NCBI RefSeq assembly: GCF_016920785.2
Contig: NW_024609857.1
Location: 191,655,027 to 191,719,026, forward strand
Source: Ixodes scapularis
Lineage: Eukaryota; Arthropoda; Arachnida; Ixodida; Ixodidae
Reading direction: 5' to 3'
DNA: 64,000 nt
In this document: piece by piece, positions 57,276-64,000 of the stretch
Numbering within the stretch: position 1 is the stretch's first letter
Layout: each line of letters starts with the position of its first letter
The notes under the pieces: generated by a model
Databases searched by the model: none
Told to the model about the DNA's origin: nothing
What the model saw: only the letters and a program-made list of their open reading frames with translations
Translations under genes and position numbers: made by a program

Positions 57276-58380
57276 CTTTGGAAACTCGCATTGTATCCGC
57301 TGCCTATGTTGAGGGCGGCAGCGCCTATTTCCACGAACCAGCTAATCCAGCGTGAACGCCGTTGCTAGGGTATGTATCGCCTGCGCTTTAAAATTATGCC
57401 CGCGCGGGTCGGGGGGCAATGCCCTTGGTATTCCTTGGGCGCCGCCCGCCAGTGTTTGCCCTGCCCAGTGGCGGCCGTTTCAGGGGGGGGGGGGGGGGGG
57501 GGCAAAACACATGCATAGCCCCCAACTCTCAGAAATGGGGGGGGGGGGAGGGGCAACGCCCCCCTTGCCTCCGGTTGGTACGCCCATGCCGATGTCGATC
57601 GAGTTGTTGAAACTTTAACTTTATATTTTTAGTAAAAGAGTGAGATTATAGCTAACGATACATAATTTTAAAAATCTGTAGGCGAATTCTTTGATCGTTA
57701 GCAATAAGTGCTCGTATATATCTTACAGTGGCTTAGACAGGAGGGACACCCCTGCCCCGATATCTAGCCGACTCTATAATATGCACATGCATTTGCACCC
57801 CCCTTCCCCTCAAAAATATTTGTTTTGATGCACAGCACTGATATTTTATATTTATCCATTGAGTAGTTCTCCAAGGAAACATTCAATACCAACCGTGTGA
57901 TGTAATTCGGTTCAACAGGAGCACGATCTAATGCGGAATTTCAGAACTTTGAGACGGCCGGCGGCCGTACAATTGACCCCGATTTCGAGTTGGAACGTCC
58001 GAACGCCCTGCCGAAGTCTGAAGCTGCACCCTCGTCCAATCGTTGGGTGGCGCGGCCTTTCCGAAGATACCTTCCAGGGCGTCGCCTTGGAAACTCAGGC
58101 GTGCGTATTTTGGTAGAAAGCGTATGTGCTCGGTTAACCTCCAACGTGATAGAGTGGTAGAAAACCTTTTATTTCTGGATAATTAAAGTATCGACCCTGC
58201 GCTATGCGGCCGCGCTCCCACCATGAATTCATACGAGTAGCGGAGAGTCACGTGATTTAGTGTAAGCAGGCGGTCGGTACGACGAATCCTCGCTATCAAT
58301 CTGCGCTGTCACCTAGCGTGCAAATCAGATATCGGTGTCGCGCAGTAGTGCTCGCCGCGAGTGCTTAGCCTAGCTTCACT
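57276..58380. other. Non-genic stretch with a G-rich repeat fragment
   Basis: CAGTGGCGGCCGTTTCAGGGG starts at about 57466 and GGTACGCCCATG ends near 57588, a degenerate G-rich MITE without TSD. The remainder holds no recognisable gene. Confidence 0.4.
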
Positions 58381-59000
58381 TTATGTTTTTTTACCTTCTC
58401 CGAGGGTGCGCTCGTCTCCACAACACGGCTTATGATTTCTGCCGGAGTCGAGACGCTCCAGAAGGAGGCGAACGTGAACGCTGCAATGATACACTTGTTT
58501 GAACACCTTTTGCACAAGGGCGCAGCCATCTTGAATGTTGTCATGTCTGGTATCCGGAAAACATCGTTTTGATCTGTCCACACCGCTGGAAGGCGTTTAC
58601 GAAAAATCCGTGATTGTCAGATATTCTTGTTTTGTCTATCCTATATTTTATCAGATATTTCAGATTGAAATGTTAATTTTTTTTTTTATGTATTTTTTTT
58701 AGCTCCGCATACCAGATACGGAACCCACGTGGCTGAGAACGATGGGTAACAAAAAATGTCTATAGAGCTCCGCGTTGGAGATGTTTTGTCCTGTGCTGGT
58801 CTGCCTTTGAGATCTCCACTTCGCGGGTGATTTTGCATCGTGTGTAACTTCTCTTTTTTTTTCGAATGTGTTTTATATTGTTTATGGTTGATCTTACGAG
58901 CTTCGTTCGGAAGGTGTTTTGCCTTGTGTTTGCGGTTGTCTTGGGGATGTTTATATTTGCTTCGGGCTCCAAGCCTTTTCATTGGGGCCAAGAAAATCAT
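58381..59000 (-). repeat. Unidentified repeat, copy 1 of an inverted pair
   Basis: Read on the minus strand, 59000-58741 matches 60767-60990 and 58500-58381 matches 60985-61090. The minus-strand frame 58686-59000 (104 codons) shares NHPRSG and RPAQDKTSPTRS with the partner. It is Lys/Arg-rich and I do not recognise the family. About 240 bp between the two matching parts (58501-58740) are absent from the partner. Confidence 0.6.
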
Positions 59001-59340
59001 CTGGAACTATTTATTTAAGGAACATGGACAGATTACTCTTTTACATTTTGCACATGATATAACTTTAGACAAAACTTTGGGCGCACTACTCCCAACCTTT
59101 GGCGACTTCCCCTGACGTCCTCCTCGACGACACCTTCAACGCGGGCCCCGACCGCAGCTGAATTGGACAAACAAGGATGCACACAAAGGCGGACGAGCCA
59201 AAATCCTCCACAGCCAGCCGTTACGGGGTCTCAAGTTTGCAAGTTAGCGGGCGAAAAATTCTCCAGCCGAAGGGTTGTGGAGTTTTCCAGGGGTGTGCGG
59301 GTTGGCCTCAAGAGGCAGGGTGGTGTTGACGGCATGGTAT
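59001..59340. other. Short non-genic spacer
   Basis: Lies between the inverted repeat copy and the 3' end of the minus-strand I-type fragment. Nothing recognisable. Confidence 0.3.
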
Positions 59341-60765
59341 CCGGTCGCTAAAACCTCTGCGGGATGGATGGATAATACGTTTATGGGATATCTGCCTGCT
59401 GGCTGGAGGGCCTCAAGGTAGGCAGGGGGATAAGGGAGGGGGGCGAGTGGAGGGGGGGGGGGGGAGCGATGGGTGATGATGATTAGATGAACCTATTGAC
59501 CGTGGAGGATCAAAGGAAGTCGATGAGTAATGCATAAACGAGTTTCTGTTCCGCGTTCACGGTACTGTTCGGATGAGTCCACTCTAAAAAGGAGCGGAGG
59601 CGTAAGGTTCCTGCGAGGTCGTGGATCGCGGCCTCCCACGCTTGCGCGTATCCAGCGCACTCCCAGAGAAGATGAGAGCAAGTGGCCTGGACGCCGCACT
59701 GTTGGGAGTTTGGATAGGGGCCGATGTCTTGTTGATCCGCTGGGTGGTGTAACCTTGCCAGCCATACTGGTGTCATCATAGTTCTTGTTTGTAGCTGGTT
59801 TAGTTCCACCCGCTCCCACCGCGAAAAGCCGCGCGGGATCGGATGAGGGTTGGGCGGTAGAGGCGCGGTGAGGCGCGCCTAGCGTGTGGTTTTCACTGCG
59901 CGCTTCACCTCCGAGAGATCGAAGTTGTCCTGGGGTACCTCGCGTTGGACAGACGAGGAAACCGAGCCTCGTGAGAGCAATCTTGCTTCTAGCGCTGCCC
60001 TCACTGTCCTATTCGCTCGCTCGCTCCCCGGGATGCCTTCGTGGCCTATGAGCCACGTAACGCTGATGGCCTGATGTGCCTTCGCCTAGCGCAGCATTGC
60101 TCGAATCGGCGTGATAGTGGGGTTGCATGTGCCAGTCCGCCGTAATTCTCAGAGTGCTTCTTGAGAATCCATGTAAATTCGTATTTCCGTGACGTCGGAT
60201 CGCTTTTGAGTGGCCGCCCTCACCGCCGTGAGGATCGCCCGTAAGTCCGCGGAGCAGACGCTCCGGGTGGTTTCTGTAAGCTGCTGGTTCGTGTCGTGTC
60301 TTACGGGGGAGTGCCAGGCGATGGCCGTGCGGCTGGTCTCTGAGCGCGCCGCGTCGGTGTAGAACACCTCTACGTGCCCTTCCAGCCCGCCGACCTCAGC
60401 CAAATGGATGGAGGCCTGGGTGACCCGCCGTCCCGGCGCGTTGTGCCCTTGGTTTCTGGGTATTGGTTTGGGGACGACGACCGCCTCCGTCTCCCACGGA
60501 GGCGGAGGTGTAGGCTTCACTGGTTCTTCGATGAGACGTGCGCGCCCACTCTTGATTAGAATAATTCTTCCTTGTGGGGTCCGAGACAGGCGCTGGTCTT
60601 GGCTAATGCACATTTCGCTCGCGATCTCTCGGATGGTGTTCATTTGCGCGTCGCACTCGAGCTGCTCCACCCGCGTGGGCCTCAAGCGGCTGCTTATATA
60701 GGGTTTAGCAGCGTTGTGGGGCCACGTTGGCCACCAATCCCAGAGAGTTAACGTTCTTATCACCT
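59341..60765 (-). pseudogene. 3' part of an I-type retrotransposon (RNase H and zinc finger)
   Basis: The minus-strand frame 60763-60149 carries an RNase H start: VFYTDAARSE, then an acidic LRAILTAVRAAT block and the IYMDSQEAL motif. After frame changes the sequence continues in 59809-59510. That part has a C-terminal CGVQATCSHLLWEC finger that typically closes ORF2 of RNase H-bearing LINEs. A 3' UTR reaches an AATACGTTTATGGGA-like end near 59360. The reverse transcriptase and everything upstream are missing. It differs in sequence from the 11.3-17.2 kb element, so it is another family. Confidence 0.65.
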
Positions 60766-60766
60766 A

Positions 60767-61160
60767 TCAGAAGGCTCGGAGCCCAAAGCAAATATGAACA
60801 TCCTCAAGACAACCGCATACACAATAAAAAACACTTTCCGCAGGAAGCTCACAAGAGCAACTATAAACAATACAAAGCACGTTCGAAGGCAAAGAAGTTA
60901 TACACGAAGCAAAACCACCCCCGGAGTGGATATACCAAAAGCAGACCTGCACAGGACAAAACATCTCCAACGCGGAGCTTGATAAACAAGTGTAAGGTTA
61001 CAGCGTTCACGTTTGCCCCCTTCTGGGGCCTCCCCACCCCGGCAGAAATCATGAGCCGTGCTGTGGAGACGAGCGAACCCTCGGAGAAGGTAAAAAAAAA
61101 ACACAAACTAAACACTCGCGCGAGCACAACTTCGCGACACTATGGCAGCAGCACGTCGTA
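60767..61160 (+). repeat. Unidentified repeat, copy 2 of an inverted pair, with 144-codon frame
   Basis: Frame 60727-61161 has no ATG at its start. It shares RLGA.SKY.HPQDNR, NHPRSG, RPAQDKTSPTRS and VETS.PSEKVKK with the inverted copy at 58381-59000. The indel between copies in the Lys-rich middle is 3 nt. A GGAGAAG/GTAAAA junction in both copies resembles a splice donor. Function unknown. Confidence 0.5.
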
Positions 61161-61760
61161 AATAAATAAAAAAAATTATAAGTACAAAATTTTCCCGTGT
61201 CACTAAAAGCAGGCCACCACAGGGCACCGATTGGACACAAATGTGACGTCAGTGTTCGGCTTGCACTTGTGTCCTCCCTGATTGAACACGAGCTCCAGAC
61301 TAACGCTGGCATCACGGTCGTGTCCAATCCGTGACCTGCGGGTAGCCTTATTGCAATGATGCAGGACAATTCAGCACTAAGCCTTTCTTACCTAAAAAGG
61401 CGTTGATGGCAATGAGGACGAAAGAGAGAAAGAGCGATGAAAGAGTTTCGTGGACGACGTATGGTGGAGCTTAACGGTTAAGACTTATCCTGAGGTAATC
61501 CAGAGTTCGACTTCTCAACTGCTCGGCTGGGTGAACAACGAGTCATCCACAGTTGCAAATGAGTGGACCGTGGCTTAACAGTGGCATGGCGCGAAAGCTG
61601 GCAGCTGGATCTGCCACACGAATTGTTGACTACGGCGAAAGGAGCGGCCATATTTATCCGGCATGGCTTTAAATTTCGGACGGAACGTTAAGCTCCCAGC
61701 TTGGTTCAGTCGCACTAGCTGATAATACGCTACCGGCTCAAAGTGCCGTGAGAATAATTA
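61161..61760. other. Stretch with a weak tRNA-like segment
   Basis: At about 61468-61535 TTAACGGTTAAGAC and AGAGTTCGACTTC resemble boxes A and B of a tRNA-derived repeat on the plus strand. Otherwise nothing. Confidence 0.3.
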
Positions 61761-61991
61761 CAGTAAAACCTCGTTAATTTGGATCTCATGGGACCGGCAA
61801 AAATGTCTGAATTATCCGAAAGTCGGAATATTGAAAGGACAAAGAAAGCTGCGCGAAAACGTTTCCCACTGACATACCTTTATTTTGAGAAGAAATCGGT
61901 CATTACCGCCTGCTCTTTGGACGACACTTGGGCAAAGACGGTAACTTTCCTTAGCGCGGTCGAGTGCTCCACCGCACTCGCACTGTCGGAG

Positions 61992-62230
61992 CTACGCATC
62001 CCGTGCGCTGACAATGTAGTACAGCAAGGCCTCTTGTAGTTTCGGGTGCACCACCTTCCAAGGCCGCTTTCTTTTCGCGTTGAACTTCTCGCTCTCGAAA
62101 GCCTGTAGGATATCGGCCACAATTTTTACGTACGTGGCCAAAGTGCTTCTCTTGACGTCGCAACTTTCCATCACTTGTCGAGAGACGCCGCCCTCCAAGG
62201 CCCTCAGTATTTCCACTTTCGTCGCTAAAT
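61992..62230 (-). pseudogene. Truncated pogo/Tigger transposase, HTH domain
   Basis: The frame reads LATKVEILRALEGGVSRQ, then DVKRSTLATYVK and KLQEALLYYIVSARDA. This is the psq/CENP-B-type helix-turn-helix that binds the terminal repeats in this family. A TAG lies just upstream of the preserved part, so there is no usable start. The frame ends before the second DNA-binding half and the DDE catalytic core, which are deleted. Confidence 0.7.
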
Positions 62231-62283
62231 TCTTAGCCTAGTACAGCTGCAACGGAAAACGAGTAGCACAACTGACCAGTAAT

Positions 62284-62518
62284 CGGAGCGGCGAAATTGC
62301 GACAACCGGCGCTATTTTTCCCGAGCGCCGATAGCGAGAGTGCCAGTCACGTTGCATTTTTCAATGCGGGGGTGGCCGGCGAAAAATTGAGGGATAGGAT
62401 AGTTGTTAAAATGGCGGGCTTTAGGGACCCCGCGTTGAGGCATAAAACGTGACTGTCACTCTCGCTATTGGCACGCTCGGGAACAATAGCCCCGCGTGTC
62501 GCGATTTTGCCATTCCGG
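62284..62518. repeat. Internal inverted repeat of the pogo-type element
   Basis: Arms of about 70 bp at 62284-62355 and 62447-62518 share CACTCTCGCTAT, GCTCGGGAA, AATAGC and TGTCGC. The spacer is about 90 bp. Confidence 0.65.
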
Positions 62519-62900
62519 TCGTCGGTCACATGTGCTACCCTTTTTCCGTTGCAGCAATGCTTCTGCCGCTTCCGTGCCAGGAGGGTAACGCGCTGAAGCA
62601 CAGCGATCCAGAGCAAAACTGGTGCGAAACACGGAGAACTGAAAGAGCGAAGAACCATGGGATAACCGGAAAAACCATGTGCGCACTTCGGATGGATAGC
62701 GGTCACACCCGTTGGAACAGACGGTAGCTAGCGCCACCTGCCGAATTCGTCCGAATTAACCATAGTGCGCCGCGTTCCCTCCGAATTAACGAGCGTTTGC
62801 TGCCATTGACTAATACATACGTTTGACGGGACCGGATCGGCAGTTCAAATTATCCGAATTTCCGAATTAGCGGGGGTTGAATTAACGAGGTTTTACTGTA

Positions 62901-63650
62901 TTGGCATATTCATCACGGAAATAAAGTTGAGACTGACACATAGTCTGGAACGGAAGGGCGCCTACGTTTCTCTCGTATTAATTAATTATTAACCTTAGTT
63001 AAATATTGTTATTAGAGGGACTTGCCAGATTTAGTAGGACGTAAATCCACTATTTGTATCGGCCGTGCGATGGTATTTCGTTGCGCAGTTTCAAATCGTT
63101 ACAGTGATCTTGCGGAAAGGACTCGTATGGCGCGTCCCGCGTGAATTAGTCGCTAAAATTTTTATGAAAATTTCGGGGAGTACACGAAGTTTACAACGAA
63201 GTTTACGGATGACATCGCAGTCATCCGGATGTGAAACATGAACCTTAGAACTCTGGCTAAAAAAAAATCTATACGCCCCTTCCACCTAAGTGCAGCAACT
63301 GCTTATTTTTTAAAACGACGCATACAGTTCTCGCGCACGCACTTTGTAATCATATGTTCTGAAACTTGGCAACTCAGCATGTATTTTTCTGTTATCACCT
63401 ATATATCCTTCTTCTCACGCTGGTCGGTGTTTACCTAATCCAGCACACACATTCCTCCCAAAAGTATGAAAGTGAACCCTTTCTGCCGAATGTAAAGATA
63501 AAGTAGCGACAGTTCTATTTTTAAGTTGAAGAATACGCTGTAACCATAGGTGGGGCTGGACACGTTGACTGACGGTTCATTTAGGTTGGCTATCGTAATG
63601 GGTGGTTCCTGTTTCGACCCATTCCCAATATAGCCTTCCCGTTTGTACCT
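62901..63650. other. Stretch with no gene seen
   Basis: Short frames only. At 63600-63680 CCCGTTTCGACCC-like motifs are repeated a few times. Confidence 0.35.
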
Positions 63651-63659
63651 TCCCGTTTC

Positions 63660-63902
63660 GACCCGACTCAAAACGACCTTCTCGTTTCTGCTTATTTTCT
63701 TTAGTTTCATATATCTCATTGCCAACTGTTCAATCTCTTTTTTGTTTAGCATTCTCAGTGTATTTCTTTTTTTTCCGTCCACGCTGCTTGTAGCTGCTGC
63801 TTTAGGGGGGCTTAGGACTAGTCAAGCTGTACACACAGCTTTTTTCCAAAGCCCCCACCAACACTGTACCTTTCTTGTTGGAAAATAAACCTATTATTAT
63901 TA
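63660..63902 (+). repeat. 3' UTR-only copy of the Jockey/CR1-type family
   Basis: GGGGGGCTTAGGACTAGTCA, AAGCTGT/ACAGCTT hairpin, AAGCCCCC and GGAAAATAAACCTATTATT repeat the layout of 55872-55985. It is a severe 5' truncation, probably inserted into CCCGTTTCGACC-type repeats that continue on its right side to about 63950. Confidence 0.65.
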
Positions 63903-64000
63903 TCCTTTCCCATTTCGCCCTATCCCGAAACAACCATCCCGTTCCGGCCATTGCTCGTTATCAATTGGCATAATTCGTTTGTATTGTTCGTTAACAGTTG
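63903..64000. other. End of window, no gene seen
   Basis: CCCATTTCGCCC-like and CCCGTTCCGG-like motifs continue the repeat seen before 63660. Confidence 0.3.

Larger units (their letters stand above)
61761..62898 (-). mobile_element. pogo/Tigger-type DNA transposon, deletion derivative
   Basis: The terminal inverted repeats are CAGTAAAACCTCGTTAATT and AATTAACGAGGTTTTACTG. They are flanked by TA on both sides (61759-61760, 62899-62900), the target duplication of the Tc1/mariner/pogo superfamily. At 1,138 bp it is about half the length needed for a full transposase. The minus strand keeps part of the N-terminal helix-turn-helix. The middle holds a 70-bp inverted repeat. Confidence 0.85.

Overview
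The window is eukaryotic intergenic DNA made almost entirely of transposable elements and their remains. I see no convincing host gene, rRNA gene, functional tRNA gene or CRISPR array. The mix of families fits an arthropod, and my best guess is a chelicerate such as a hard tick: I-type and CR1/L2/Jockey-type non-LTR retrotransposons, a Ty3/gypsy relic, a pogo/Tigger deletion derivative, G-rich hAT-like miniature elements, tRNA-derived SINEs and many foldback elements. The host assignment is inference from repeat style.

Layout. 1-9.4 kb holds small palindromic elements, a tRNA-derived SINE (2028-2310), tandem hairpins, a G-rich hAT-like element with an 8-bp target-site duplication (TSD) at 4158-4348, a 47-codon gypsy RNase H scrap and a 130-bp palindrome. 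9.9-18 kb is a hAT-like element with GTAAC-rich ends. An inverted-arm structure sits inside it, and inside that lies a nearly intact I-type retrotransposon (11331-17158, 12-bp TSD) whose ORF2 is broken only by two TAG codons. 20.6-23.5 kb is a CR1/L2-like element with one stop and one frameshift. 24.5-28 kb is a decayed Ty3/gypsy element cut by a foldback element. 28.7-29.6 kb is a tandem array of about 230-bp units, each carrying a tRNA-like block.

33-36.4 kb contains a composite hAT-like element with a duplicated left end, and a 978-bp element bounded by perfect 16-bp inverted repeats. The latter carries a 42-bp minisatellite with about 14 TGACGTCA palindromes, flanked by GTCACGTGAC palindromes and hairpins. 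39.5-41.1 kb holds further inverted repeats. 42.7-48.7 kb is an L2/CR1-type element whose 5' UTR is duplicated in tandem and split by a 1.6-kb hAT-like insertion. Its ORF1 begins with a degenerate 2A-like motif.

50.8-53.5 kb is an inverted copy of the 9.9-18 kb hAT-like element with other insertions inside it. 54.4-56 kb is a 5'-truncated Jockey/CR1 reverse transcriptase, and the same family left only its 3' UTR at about 63.65-63.9 kb. 56.0-56.3 kb is a G-rich hAT-like MITE with a perfect TSD. 58.4-61.2 kb holds an inverted pair of an unidentified sequence around the 3' part of a minus-strand I-type element. 61.8-62.9 kb is a pogo-type element with TA duplications.

The genes do not form a pathway. 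Each coding block is the replication machinery of a separate selfish element, and the order of insertion can be read from the nesting.
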